Below are positions 33,796 to 48,700 of a stretch of DNA of 64,000 bases, piece after piece. Positions within the stretch are counted from its first letter, which is position 1, and the number at the start of each line of letters is the position of its first letter. The stretch covers positions 26,111,547-26,175,546 of the forward strand of contig NC_087067.1 of assembly GCF_963678635.1 (NCBI RefSeq). Reading direction: 5' to 3'. This DNA comes from Symsagittifera roscoffensis. Its lineage: Eukaryota > Xenacoelomorpha > Acoela > Convolutidae. Below the pieces are notes generated by a model that was not told where the DNA came from, searched no databases, and was given only the letters and a program-made list of their open reading frames with translations. Made by a program: the position numbers and the translations under genes.

Positions 33796-36700
33796 CTATA
33801 AAAAATCAATCTAGAAAACTTCCGCATTACAATAAAATAACTAAGCAATTTTAGAATTGCGTTTAAGTTTGAGATGTAGCAGGTTTTTGGGCATTTTTTG
33901 TCATATCAGACAATTTCTCCATTTTCTCTATAGTTTGATCTGTGTTACACAATTTAAAACTTAATCTTAACTGCAAGCAGCCCATAATGAGGCAAATTCT
34001 TCAAAAATTTTTTCATATACTTAAATAATAGTATAATTTTAATAAATTTAAATGTATTTAATTTCAAAATTGAGGCCTTTTTGGTCGCTTTCTCAGTGTT
34101 TAGCAATAAACTGTTAGAAAAACTCACGCGATAAACAATTTCTCGTTCTTCAGAAACCTTTTCTGAGAAATTGCGAGACTGCTTCTCAGACATCGATCCA
34201 CTCATGTTTTCCGAATTCTGATGCAGACTGGCTCCCCTTGTCACTTTTATCTTCATGTTGTTGATAATTGCAGGGTCAGCCTGAAATAATTTTTTTTTGA
34301 AAAAGAGACGTGCCCACGCTGACAGAGATAGTTGTAAGATCGATTAAGTAACTGAAAAGATTATATGAGATTCTATATTTAATTTAAGATATGGTTATAA
34401 GAAATAAAAGAGATTCAAAAAAATACGTATTTAAAATGATATCAAATCAATATGAATATAAATTGATCTAATATTAAAGCTAAATAAATCATTTTAAAAT
34501 GATTGTAAATTGGTCTGTACAGCTTTTTTGTCCGACTTTTGAAAGAAGTGCGGAATAAATTAGAGTGGGGAGGTCTTTTATTCAGTCAACATTACAAGGC
34601 CAAACTGTGCATTTTGTGAATTGTAAGTGGATTCCGCAACAGGCAAAAATTGGATTTGTCGCGGAATCCGCAACATTGCTATTTTTTTAATCTTCTCTGT
34701 TGTTTTGGATTCCACGGACAAATAGCTAAATCACTGTATTGCTCAAAATTGCTCCAAAAAGAGACATCTTTGCGGAATCCCCTACAAATCGTAGGAACAA
34801 ATTATAATATTTGTGTTTAGTAAAAATAATTTGTCGCGGAATCCGCAATTGTAAGCGGAATCCGCAAACTATAAGCGGAATTCGCAAATTGTAAACAAAT
34901 TTCGCAAATTATAAGTAGAATCCGCAGAAATTTTTGGAATCCACTTACATTTGCGGAATCCGCTTACATTGGCAGAATCTGGAACAATTACCTATATTCG
35001 CTCGTTGCTGAATTCGCAACGAAATCAATGTGCCCACAAAACTTACGTTACAATTATTTGTACATCCATTAAATTTTTGTAATTGGAATCCACTTACAAT
35101 TTGAAACACGTGTAAAGACTTGTCTCTGGAATCCGGGAACATACAGGCACAAAATTGTGCGCCTATCCAGTGCACAGTTTGGCCTCGTAATGAATTTGTT
35201 TTTAACAAAGCGTTTTGATTATTTTTTTTTCATCTGAAAAATTTTGTTGTCCTGAGCTGCATATTGGAAAAAAATGTTAGCTGCGATGAATTTTTTGATA
35301 ATTATGGGGTTTTAAAAATTATTAATTTGGCCAATTTGAGATAATCAGCGCGCGATATTTTGCGTTCTTCTAACACGCTCGAGCGGCAAACCAATGTTTC
35401 TATTTAAGTTTAGAACAACAGTTTAGCCCTATTAACGCAATACGAGACGCTAAACAAACCTTTTGTATTTTACAAAGCATGTGGGGCATAAAATTAAGAA
35501 AAACAATTGTTTAATTTTCATTTTTTACGTCAATTCTTTAAGGGGAAAATTCAAATTAGCCTTCAAGTGTAGTCGGAACCTTAAAGACTTTTGGCTTGTT
35601 CTACTCCTAATTAAAACTGGTGATTTGGAGACAAAATATTATGAAATCCTTTTTTTTACTGTACTTGTAAATTGGTTAAGTTTTAATTAACTTGATGTGC
35701 AGTTAACTTGATTTTTTGTCTCAACGTTGTTCCGACCTTTTTAAAGATGTAAAGAAACTTTGTATTTGAGTTTGTTTTAGTTTTTTTAATTTGCTTTTTG
35801 TTCTTTTCCTCACAAAATCAACTGCTAAATTAAACATCGTAGTGAGTTGAGTGATTTATCATATAATGAACTTTTCAGTCAAAATTCCAACGATTAAAAA
35901 AATTTCCAAAAAAATAAAGCCGAGAAGAACCAGTTTGAAATTTTTGAGTTTTCGTCTAATTTCGAGCGAGTAAACCGAGTGAGCAGGCTTACAATAGTTT
36001 CTTTTATTTGCTTAAGATATTACAATAGCTTAATCAAAACCATGAAAACTTAGTTTTACGCAAGCAAAGGTAGATTTTTTGTTTTTCAGCTTCATTTCGA
36101 AATCAAAACTTTCAAAAATTCCAAATGAAATTGCAAAACAATTTTTTTTTGAATTTTTTTGAATTTTTTCGTTTTTCTAGTCATTTTCTTTAAAACAATA
36201 AAATTTGAAAATTGCTTGTTTTCTGACAAATAACTCCGGGATCTAGTTTTTTTTGTTCAGACACTTTTATCAAACCAGGCAGAAAAAATCTAATTTGAAA
36301 TAAAATTCTGTTGTATATTTTAAGACCATGCTCGGAACAATCTGAACTACTTCCACAGTAACCGGCTATCGTTTTTGTTTTGCATCGTTTGACAACAATG
36401 CAAAAATTTCTGCAAAATCATATGAGTAATGCAGAAGTTTGCAACTTTTTGCAGATAATCCTAATTGCAGAACTAACATGAACTCCATACCTACTCAAAT
36501 TTAGAAGTAGAGTCAAACTTTAATGTTTTCATCCCACCATTCCTACGGGAAAGCATCGATTAGCATAAAACTCGGCTATTATATATTTTTTTAAATTGAA
36601 AAATGGATCGGTTAGCAAACACAAAATCCAAACACAAAATTTTAAGCCATGACAGGGCGGGGTGTGACTGCTCACAGTTCATCTGATAACGAGTTTATTT

Positions 36701-39700
36701 TTCCTGTGAATTGCTTATTTTCCCAATTGCTCAATTTTTGGTTTCTCAATAATGCAAGTTTCAATTTGAGCAGATTATGATTGTTCTTTTTGAGAAAAAA
36801 GGCTATTGCAAATATACTGGTCGATACATTTTCTTGTTTTAAAAAGTCTACGCTAGTCCAGCTTTTTGCTAATCACACGATCACACCCCCCTCAAGTTTA
36901 CAACACCCCTCCCCTTGCTTAGTTCCCCGTATATCACCCCCTTGCGAGTAAAGTGTTTTGTCAAAGTGTAAAATTTTTACGAAATGGTTAAAATAGTAGA
37001 ACCTGGACTGTTAAACATTTTTTTTTCTAGCGGGGAAACCAACAGCACTGAGGTTGTCCAAAACCACTCAAAAAATATTTGTTCTCTTTTGGTTCATTTG
37101 CTGAAAATCATAGAAGTTCTCAAAACCTTATCGTTAATTTTTTTCAGTGTGGTTGCCTCACGATACTACAATTATGAAGAAGTTTGAAACTTCAAGCCTG
37201 TTTTTGTAATAAATTCAACGGGTTGCAATTTTCCCTTTAAAATCACGTTAATTTTGTAAAATTGCATGAAGGATCATTGAATATGTTTGAATATGGTCTG
37301 TGAATATAAATGCTAAGCATTTTCCACTAAGAAAAACCTGACTTGACTTTAAGCTGTTTATACATTTTCCACTGTTGTGAATTACAAATTAAGAGCTATC
37401 TTGTATCGGATATGAATTCGGGATGAAGCGTGTTAAATTTCGTTTCAGTTCTTAAACAAATAGCCGTAAAAATACATTCGCTTAATTATTGTCGAAAGAT
37501 CTTTTGAGTGTTTGCATCAAAAAATTATTTTTCCTAGTTAAGGGGGCAGACTGTTATTAACCATTAGCCCCAATTACTAAAAAAGAGAAATTCCATGCAA
37601 GTTATACATACCTTTGTTTTTCGGTCGACCAATTTTTTCTGGCACTCTCAGAATACTGTAAAGATACTATTTTGACACTAATTTTTTGGCGCCGCAGCAA
37701 ATTTTTGAAAAAAATTTTGACCAAACACAAAGTTTGTGCGAAAAAAAAATTGCGCGCGTTCCCCTTCAAAATTAGATTATAGAGGCTCTGAGACGCCGAA
37801 GGCACCTGTAGAAAAATTTTTGGGTTCGTCAAAAATGAATAAGACTAGTCGAAAATGAATCTCGTAAAATATTACCATATTGGGGGGACCCTTTGGTTGG
37901 CAAGGGGGTCAAATCCCTGAAGGGGAAGGCTTCCGCCTCCCTCGCTCCACCCATAAATCCACCCCTGGTGGCCATACGAAACTTTAAAATTTTTCTGCTT
38001 CGGCCACAAAGCCTGCGCACTTGAGTTTTGTTCTAATATACATGATTTTTCTAAATGAACTCTGTCAAAATAAATAAAGCTCCAATTCCATCCCGGAATG
38101 AAAAAGCTTTCAAAATTTTCTATTTTTCGTGCACATTACAAAAGTTTTAAGACTAAAGTAATGACTGCTAAAGAGTTTTGTCATTTTTGTTCCATACATG
38201 GATGAAACAAAGGATCAATCTTACAATCTCTCCCCCCCTCCCACCTAAGTGACCAACGTAGACCCCTAGCCACTTATTAAACTTAAAAAAATTAATTCTG
38301 TTCAATGTATGCATTTCGAACAAGCGCGCGCACAAAACTGGTTGCCACAGTTTTTATTTGTGACTGCGTTTGAATGCTGTTAATAACCTCAACTAACGTA
38401 TTTTTAATCAATTTTCTTTAAATAAATTGTTATTTTTCTATTAATCTAAGGTATACTCAAAGTTAATTCTAGAATAATCCATATTTTCTCCCCCTAAGTG
38501 ATTCGAAACAAAAATATGGTAACCGTGGGTAGAAGTGAATAGTCACAAAAAAGGTCATTTTGTAGAGCAAGAACGCGCTGCGAAAATAGACAAGAGCAAG
38601 AACGCAAGAAAAAATCTCAATTTGAAATATAGGAAAAATTAGACAAGTTTGTAGAAAACAAAACAAACGTTTGCTTCCCATAAAACTAGTCAGTTTTAAT
38701 TCAAATGATACTTTTATTTATTCACGAGAAATGCATTTCATTGTTTTTTGTGAATGTAGAGCTTTTGAAAAAGTTTGTTGCGAATGTGAAAAATTGATTT
38801 TTGTGAATATTATGATTTCATAACGCTATGTACCGATTAATTGCCCGGGTTGACCTCCATACACCGAAAATGGTTATCATACAATTCCGTACATCAAGTG
38901 TATGGAAAAATGTTTGTCATACAATTTTCATACAATTTCTAAAAATGGTTGAAAACTTGTATAAACTTATTTCTGTGGATGTTTGATTCTTATAAAACAG
39001 TCTGGTGATAAAAAACTGAGGTGCTCGTTTTTTTGAAAAAAATGCTTATCATGCAATTCCCATATTTTCTCCCCCTGCCCGGGTTGGGGGAGAAAATATG
39101 GGAATTGCATGATAAGCATTTTTTTCAAAAAAACGAGCGACACAAAAAATTTTTCAAGTAATTTTGAAAATTTGGCCCAAAAAATTTTTGTTTTTTTTTC
39201 AACCGCAAATCGAATTTCGTACGAAAACAAACATTTTTCGAAATTTTTTTTTTGCATACAAAATTTAATTTTTTGTGTGCATAACGTAGTCCTGGATACG
39301 ATAAAATTGGCTTTTATTTTCTTTTCACTTAATTTTTTTTTCAAAAACGCTGAAAATTCCAATTTTTTTTGTATGGGGTGTTATTGTAAGCCTTGATCAA
39401 TGTCTGATAACTTGAAAATTCAAAAATTTAAAATAATCATCTTTAAAAAATTTTGCCAAAAAAAAGTTCGTTACTTTTGTTATATGAATTGTGAAAAACA
39501 TCCAAATTCAGGTCGTTTGCTATGCATTGTAAATGCAAGACCGTCCAACCTTTGGGGTTTTGAGTAACCAAGGTCTTTGTCACTTGTGTTCGGTTGCAAA
39601 CACAACCGAAAAATTTACAGAAACTAAATTTAGAAAGAAAAAATCAAACTTTTTGGTTTATGGAAAAACATCTATCATACAATTTTCATTTATGGAAAAA

Positions 39701-42700
39701 TGTTTATCATAGAGATTTCATACAATGTTCTGTACGTATGGCATTGTATGGAATTGTATGACAAGAAGTTTTTCATAAATGGAAATTGTATGATTAGAAG
39801 TTTTGGTCAACCCGGGTGAAACGACGTAACCGCTATGACTATAGTAGATCGGGTTCTTATGTTTTGATATGATCAGTTGTCTGTCTGACTCTACAATGAA
39901 GAACTAAAATCAACTATAAACACTTATTTATGAATCAAAATATAATCTTGCTACTTTGTGAATAAGTTTTTACGTCACCTCAGGAGGATCCTTTACAAAA
40001 GGATTTCAAAAAATCACAAAATTTATTGATACTTTGGGCCGATCTAGCCTCGCACTCTGCCTTGCACAGACTTGTCTTCTAATCAACTTTAATATGGTGG
40101 AAAGACGAAAAAATAGAAACATTAAAAATAATTAATTTTCAGAAAAACTCCTCCTCTTCATTCTTCCCAAAATTTGAAGATCCTCCATTAGGCCTGAAAT
40201 TACCTCAGATTTAGGTCAACTTTTTATTGCGTCCTTTTCACTACCGCCACTGACAAGCTCCAGGGCCTGATTGTTTTCTACAGCCAGATTTTTAGTAATA
40301 AAAAAACTATGGCTCGTGTATACACTTGTTCTACGTCAACTAATTGTTTTTGTGAGCCTGCTCTCATGATAATAGTTTGAAAACTCGTTACCACGAACTG
40401 CAGCTGGAAATTGATTACCGGTTTTGAAGCTGTTTATTTATCTGCTTTTTTCATTTATCTCTCAGGACTTTTGAAAATATAGACAAAATTTTTTAATGGG
40501 TTTTATATTTTTGGGTTTTTAGTTTTGTTCATTTTTCACTAACTTTTTGTAAACAAATATTTTGGTGTCACCCCAATACGAGAGGTTTTGTTGCAAATTT
40601 AGAAAATTTTGATGCGGAATCCGCAGAATTGCAGGTTTGACAATTGATAATCTTCTGAATTGTACGTGTAAAAGGAAGTTTATTTAAACTCAGAAATCGT
40701 TTCAAAATGAACTGATGCCAATTTATTCTTCTAAAAATAAACTCTAGGTTAAATATATCACATTCTATTTTAAAAATTTAATTTCAAAATTTTCAAAAAA
40801 TTATAACAAAAAGTATTCAATAGCCCGGGTTGACGTCCCATGGTTAATTATCGCTTTTTCTGTAGTAACCCAGTGATCGCTATTTTCCAGCGCTGATTCA
40901 TGTATAATTGAGAGTTTTTTGCATAGCTAAGCTTGCAATATTTCAGAGCTGTTTTAGTAATGATTCCGTAGAAAATCCTTGCTAAAACTTAAGAAATTTT
41001 CGTTCATTCTAGTAGCTTTCGAACAAAAGTCTTAGTTAATTAGCCCTTTAACTACACTTAATCTAAGGCTTGATGGGGCAGAGGTAGCATACATGTCTCT
41101 AAAGATGTTGGTTGCGGGATCGCTATTTTTGCTCATTTTGATAGGTTTTTATCGCCTTTTCATCGCTGAAATTTAACCAAATTAGCAATTGCCATAAATG
41201 TAGTTGCCCGAAGCTTAAAAGTTCAAGATGTTAAGAATTTCACAAAATTGTGTACGTGGATCACTTTTTCGATAGTGTGTTTAAGTGAGCTGCGGCTACT
41301 TAAGAACAGTTTTTTTTGTATCGCAAATCATTGATTTTAGAAGTATCTATTTTTGATTTTGATATCTAGAGATACCCACAATAACAAGTAATGCAAAAAA
41401 TCGAACATTTGTGGAATTAAAATTGATTTAAATTGATGCTATTAGCTGTATTTTGGTATCAAATTGAATCGAGTTTAAATTGATTGAAATTGATTTTTTT
41501 GAGTTTTTTCTGCATTAGCTCTGTAGCATTGATTGCAAACCATTTCTGTCAGTGCAAGTAGAAAAACTAACAAAGGAACCGAAAAAAAATCTTTGCTTGC
41601 CCACACTCCTTCACCAAAAGTAAATAAATCAGTCTGAAATAAAATCAGCAGACAACAGTACCTTTTGGACATTGAGAAAAGTCTTCCAACTTTTTCCAAC
41701 TCGATTTAGGTTTTGGATCAAAGTTAATGAGATAAGACCAACCACCAGGAATGTTAGAAAAAGCACTTAAAAAATCAATAAAATCGAACTTTTAAAAAAA
41801 CTTTCGTGTTTCCACTTGAAAGCTGGCGTGTTTTTATGTGAAAAAATCTGGTGAAAAGTCTATCAAAACTCTTGAGTTTTCAAGTGTTTTTATTCAAAGG
41901 TAACAACCAGAGACTTGCATTGCTCACGTCTTCTACGTAAAATTTCTTTTACAAACTCAATTACTTCTATTAAAAAATTCAAGAAAAAGCACGTAGGCAA
42001 CGCAAAGCTCTTGTTGTTACAATTAATCAAAAGAACTTAAAAGATCAAATGTTTTACTAGAAAATTCAAGTTACTTTTTTTGGTGCTTCTTTTTCACGAG
42101 ACTTTGCTAGGAAAATCTACCATTTTTACACAAAAAATCAGTTAAACCAAAAACTGGTCACCCGATACATACGAGAACTTCCGACAAAAACTACATTTTT
42201 CCCGATGAATGATATTTTTTAAATGTTTATCTGAAAAATAGTCACAATAATAAAGTCACTGGTTGACACATTTTTCGATAATTGACGAGATATTATCTTC
42301 GTTCAGTATCCTGTATAACCCTGTTAGTGATAACAACTTTTTAATTTTTTTCTAGTCCTACACACGGATCATGATTTTTAAAGTATGTTAAAAATTTGAA
42401 AAATCTGAGAGCAACTTTCCTGTGTTCAGAGAATCTTCTCTCCTGATTTTATTTGAGCTTAGGCACTCTAGTTTTTTAAATATGTTTTTTTTTTAAAGAA
42501 GAAACTCGTGAGCAATGCTCATGTGAACACACTTGAATATGTTGAAAAAATGTACTATGGACTTAAGATCGAAAGTACTGCTTTGTTTAGTTGACAACCA
42601 ACAACTTAGGGCGAGTTCTTTACAAGGTACCGTAGGGGAGCAAAAGTTTGAAAAGTACTCTGTTTTTATCTCCAGCCGAAATTTACGTCATATGAAAAAA

Positions 42701-45700
42701 AATGCATGAATTTCTTAATTTTTTTGAGATCGGAAAAAGTAACATGATGACAAAGTTAATTTTCAGACCATACTTTCTTCTAGAAGGGCAAAAACCATAG
42801 TTAAGAGTTGTCATTTATCATTTTTAAAAAAGATTCAACGGTGGCAATCTATAGAAAAATTTCATGGAAGGATTTTAATTATGCTTAAGGAAAACTCCAT
42901 GAGAACGATGATTTTGTCAATTAAATGCTAATGATTCGTATTCTAGTTATTTTTAATATCTGACAAAAACAGAAAAAAAAAACAGCATGACAGACACTTG
43001 TACATTTGAAGGTATTTTCAACTGGCAAATACGTTTTTTTTGTGTGTTTCATAATTTTTTATGTAACGGATACGTATTTTTGACTAGTTTATATCTCGGC
43101 TGGCTTATACTTCGGCTCGTTGATGTACCACTCTGAGAACTACCTGTGGCTCCTGTTCTTGACGGTGGATGTCGGCGCTTCGGGTGACCTTGATCTGCAT
43201 GTTGTTGATGACTGCCGGATCAACCTTGAAGCTCCTGGACACAATGTCATAGATGAACTGGTTGTTCTTCTGGTCAAACGCCACTGGAACTTCAGCCCGC
43301 ACCTAAAACATCCAAAAAACAACATTTAGGCTTTATCCCTCGTGGACAAATCGTCTCAGAAAAAAAATTGTTTGTGAATTTTTAAAAGTGCTATGTTGTT
43401 TGAAACTTTCGAAAGATTTTTATTCAACTTTTCATTATTGCATCCAATTTACTTCCAATCAGTCCAATCACTTTTGGCTTTATAATGCTACGCTGAAACT
43501 CATTTCAACTTTGAAAAAACGCAATTTTTACGTCGGAGAATAAAAGATATACAGCTTTGAATCCATTATTTATTTCAAATTTTGTTCATTCTGCGTTTTC
43601 GAATGATTAGAAGGGTCAAGATAGTTTATGAAGTCTAGTTTATTTTCAAACAGTTTTAATGAATTTATCGATTTGGCCTTAACAGACTTAAAACGACCGG
43701 GTGAAAAAACTGAAATTTTACTATTATTAACTAAGTTTGCACTCTGACCTGGAAAATGGCTTGTGGTATGTCACTTCGAGTAATAACTTCATCCTCCCTC
43801 TCAACTCCGCAGTTCACGAGAAAACTTTCGGCCAATGGCACTGCTTCCTGAAAATGCTCGTCGTCTCCGCCAGCAGTAAAGGGTTCGAATCTCCCCCACG
43901 GCGCCTTTTCAACAATTTTCTTTTCTTTCTTGCCGACAATTTCATCGGTTTCATTATCCGAAACCGGTTCAAATCCCGACCAGGTTGGATTTTCGAGAAC
44001 TTTCTTTTCTTTTTTGTCAACAACTTCGTCAATTTCAGGGTCGCTTTCAATTTCAGAGTCGGGTTCTGAGTTTTGGTAATCCGAAAAGTTATCGGTTTTA
44101 CCAACATGCTCGTCTTCTTCGGGCAGTGGTTCGAATCCCGATCTTGTTGGGTTTTCGAGAATCTTCTTTTCTTTCGGCTCTACGAACTCGTCAATTTCGG
44201 GATCACTTCCCAGTATGCTGTCGCTCTCGTCGTCTTCTGTTTTGTCATCTTCGTTGTCGGAAACGTCTTCTGCTTTTCCAACCAAAATCATGTGACTCAA
44301 ATCATCAGCAGTCGTTAGATGTTCGCTCACGTTTTGCTGCGACTCTGAAGCCTCGTATCGCTCGACTTTCTCAACGCTTCCCAGAAAATCTTCAGAGAAG
44401 CTTTCGGGAGATGAATCAATTTTAGTGCACTCGGAAACATCTTCGTCTGCTGATAAAGAGTCGAACTGACTCCCCATGCAAGTTGTGGCAATGAGCTTAG
44501 TAACGAGTCGGATAAGATCCATGTCAGGATCTTCATTCACCATTTCGTCCTCTGGAATTTTTTGGGTCCCCGACATTGAGAGAGGCAGTTGAGCAACTCC
44601 TCGTTCAAAGCTAAAATATTACCACATCTTCTTTGTAAAATAAATATATTTTAAAAAATAAAAATTAGCCGGCTACTGTGCGAGTAGCACAGAAAAATAG
44701 AAAAAAGTGTAAAAATACAGTTTTTTTCATGATTTGTAGATGTTTTTTTGTAAGAATAAAAAATATTATAACTAGTAACCTGTAGCTCTATAAACGTTCA
44801 CAAAAATTAATTTGCTCGGTATTGCTGTATACATCACTCGACCCTGCACGACTGATTTTAGGGGTAAACAATTTTGTTGGGACCTTGTGGTTGTGACAAT
44901 TATGAAAAACTGTTCACATGTACTATCACTAAAAAAAATTTTTTTTGTGCTAACCGTTGCAATGTCATGTCTCTTACAGCCAAAACACCTCCATTCAGAG
45001 TTATTTCAACCAAGTTCTCCGAGGCCTCTGGTTTCTGGGACTCCTGCAGTGAGGTGGAGCTGCTGGCGCCCTCTTCCATATAAGGACAGAATTTGTCGAA
45101 ATCGAGTTGCACTTCTAGCAGGTCGTTGTCGCCTTCCAATTCGATCGTTGAGACTTTGAAGTTATCCGACAGCGATGCATCAGAATTTCCTAAAAATTCA
45201 TACTTGATTTTACTTGAAAATAAAGCAAAAATACATAACCAATAATTTCTTGACTACAGAACGCATGAAGAACAAAAAAAAATGGCGCCTGTTCTTTGCT
45301 AAAAAGGTCTCAGGAATCCCCATCGTTAATAGAAAATTAGAAATGCGCTACGTTTTTTGGATGAACAGAATTATTATTGGAGATTTTTGCACGAAGATTA
45401 GGGTTTCGAGTGTGATAAAATGTCTGTGGTTTTCTTAAAATAGAGGACGAGAACGAGCATTACTTTAGTTCCCTGTTTTCCTTTGGAATGCGACGAATAA
45501 GCCCAATTGACTGAAACTTTTTTCCAAAACAAACAAAGGTTCTCAGTGGGTGTACTTTTCCAGTGACAAATTGATAACTAATGATAAAATAAAATGAGCT
45601 CATTCAAAACCTTTCATTGAAAGTTTAGGCAGTAGTTCCGATCCGGTTAATGATTAAAGTAATAATCTATTTACCTTTTCCGATAACTTGAGGCACTTCA

Positions 45701-48700
45701 ATTAACCTCAATGTGACCTTCGACCTCGCTTCTGTTCCCACAGTTGCCGGTTTGACCCTGCGTGACCTCTCAGAGCTCACCAGCTGCAGTTTCTGAGGCA
45801 CAACTCCTTCATCCATAACTTCAATGTCATATTCTTCGGCTGAGTCGTACTTAATTCCATTCGTTTCCTTTCCGAGTGCCAAAAATAAATTCAGCAAAGA
45901 CTCGTCCGATGATTCGTATTCTTCTTTCGACCACAGACCCGAAGAGGCAAGAACCCCGTTCGTTTTTCCGATTTTGACTTCGTCGTCCAATGAAATCAGT
46001 TTAAGACTCTCAACAATTCCCGAGGCAAGAACGTCTTTTTGACACTTCTTACCCGAATGAATACAATTCTCATCGGCCGAAAACTCTCTCGCCTTTTCCG
46101 TTTGCGAGTTAGAAACTTTTTTGTTCACATAGTTTTCGGACTCTTGTAAGTTCAAAGTTTCGTCCATAGCTCGAGCTAAAATTCTGCTAATTTCACGTTC
46201 GGCCGTTAAAGAGCAATCATCGCCGAGCAAGCTTTCAAACGGTTTCAGGCCATTTCGTGCTTTTTGTGACAGGTCTTTGGCTTCGAAAAGTGAAAGCAAC
46301 TCATTTTTGCCGAAAGCTAGACCTCTATCGAACGATTTTACTGCTTCCAGTGTGCAAGTTTTGTTCACTGATAATTTGTTCGCTTTTGTGTTGAAAACTC
46401 GGAATTCCTTGTTTTGTGATTCTTGCAGCTTTACTATTCCAAGATCGTTTCTGGCGAGAATCGAATTCTTGAGTTCTTTTATATCGGAAATCGCCAACGA
46501 ATTGTCCTTGGCGATATCAAATTTCTGCAACTTTTTGCAATCATTACCTCGGTTCGCAATTGGCTTCACAGCGAAGTTAGCATCAATCCAGTTTTCGTCA
46601 ATGTTAAAATTCATTTCAGCGGCACGAGCTAAAATGAAATTTTTGAACAGTTTAAGATCCGACATTTTGATCGATTGATCTCTCATAATATCAATTTTCT
46701 GTAGCTTTTTGCCTCTAAGAATGTCGCCCAAAAGTTCATTTCGGTTCATATCTTTAGAATTGATCCACGTTTTTTCAAGGTCAATGTTCATTTCAGCAGC
46801 TCGTGCTAGTTTGTTCAATTTGGCGACACTTGCCAAGAAAGTACTACGCACAGGAGTACAAGGCTGTTGCATTGTTTCTTCGAATATCGCCGACAGCATT
46901 TCACGCGGTCGGGTGAACTCGGAAAGAGGTGATTCCAAACCAAACCCGATTATCGAGCTCTTCGAAACTTGTTTGTGTGACAGTTTTTCCGAAACGGAGC
47001 TCGGCTGGTCGGTAATTTTGGATTTTTCTCTATTTTCAAGTCCCATTTCTCGAGTTCGGATCCAAGTCTGTTCATCTGAGTTGGAGGCACAACCGTCCGA
47101 AACAATTTTTGTGATTAGGAACTTGAGTGCTTTTTTGTTTTCTGGCAAAAGGCTATCGTGTTTTATGAGTTGAGCGTAGAACATCAAAACAGCAGGCAAA
47201 GCTTGACTAGCGTCAAGTGACATCCATTTCACAAAGGCAAACGAAGCCATCGCCAGAACTTTTTTCTGGTCTAACTTCGGTTGTTTTTCGCCGAAATTTT
47301 CACTCCTCGATTGATAATCAGCGTTCATTTTTTCCTCAGGTACTCGACTTTCTTCGTTCAAATTCTCAGTCATAATCAACTGGAAAGTTTCTGACAAATC
47401 GGCTGTCAAAGCTTTGCCCATTTTCGTCTTATTGAGTGATTCGGCTATGAATGCTTCAAAATTGGAATCCGGAGATTCATTCACACACCTTGCAAATACT
47501 TCAGAGAAGAATTCACGCGTTCTGGTGTAGCTTTCAGGTTGCTGTTCTGACCCCACGGCCGAAACTGACTCTGCCTTTATGTTCTTTTTCGAAACCTTTT
47601 CATGCTCAGAGATCTTCCTGCCTTCAGCCTTTGAACTTAATTTAGCCGGACCGGTCATTTCTCGTAATCTCATCCAAGACGACAAAATTTGCTCCGATTC
47701 CTTAACGAGGCTCTCCGAAACAACTTTGCTCTCCCAGTACTTTTCAGAACCAACACTCTTTCCCAACAGTCTTTGATGTTCCACCAGCTTGGCGTAGAAT
47801 AGAACTAGAGCTGGAATCAGCCCAGGATCCACTTTATGCCATTCAATCGAGGCGAACTGCGCTATGGCCTGAGCCATCTCTTGACTCAACTTTCCTTTCT
47901 GGTTGCAAATTTCCTTGTTTCGAGAGTAAATATCCGCCCTCGCTTTAACCTTCTTACCCTTCGCTCGACGATCGTTTTCGCTGATGTTTTTCGTCTCGCG
48001 CATATCAATTTGTTTTTCACATCCAAATCCAAACAGAGTGCTGATCGAACTTTTGATTCTCAGAATACATTCTGTTGAAACCGATGTTTGATCACTCTTG
48101 ATCTTTTTAGATAAAGCTAATTTCGATCCGTTTTCTTTCAGCAAAGCCTTCTGGTTCTTTTCCTCAATTTCCTTCCATTCATAGTCGTCACCCAAATTCC
48201 GATCCAAAGCTCGTGCCAGCTGTATACAACCAGCAAAATCAGCAATGAAATTCTCCCCACCGTTTTTACAACAGGATTCCAAAATACCTTCCGAAATCTC
48301 AGCTGGGAAGATTTCCCTCGTTCTGATGTAGTTCTGCGGCATCTTTTCCGACCCCGCAGCTATTACGGGTACGGTAGTTTTCGGTTCCTTTGAAATCTTA
48401 CTGTGTCGACCTATATCCGATTTTTCAGCTGTGTGAGTTGTCTTTGAAGTCGCATTCATTTCCCGCAATCTTATCCACGTTGAAAGGCATTGTTCGGATT
48501 CTTTGACGAGACTTTCCAAAATCACCTTGTTAGTCGTGTATTCTTCAGGACTCAAAGATTTATCCAGCATTTTTTTCTGCTCCACCAATCTGGCATAGAA
48601 CAGAACCAACGCTGGAATCGACTCTGGATCGACTTTGTGCCAGTCTATCGAAGCAAACTTTGCAATAGCCAGAGCAATGTGATGACTCCATTTGCTTTTC

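Noticed and set aside
43878-44140. GGTTCGAATCCCGA strings that look like tRNA T-loops
   Set aside because: They are reverse-complement codons of the repeated SGFEP segment in exon 4.
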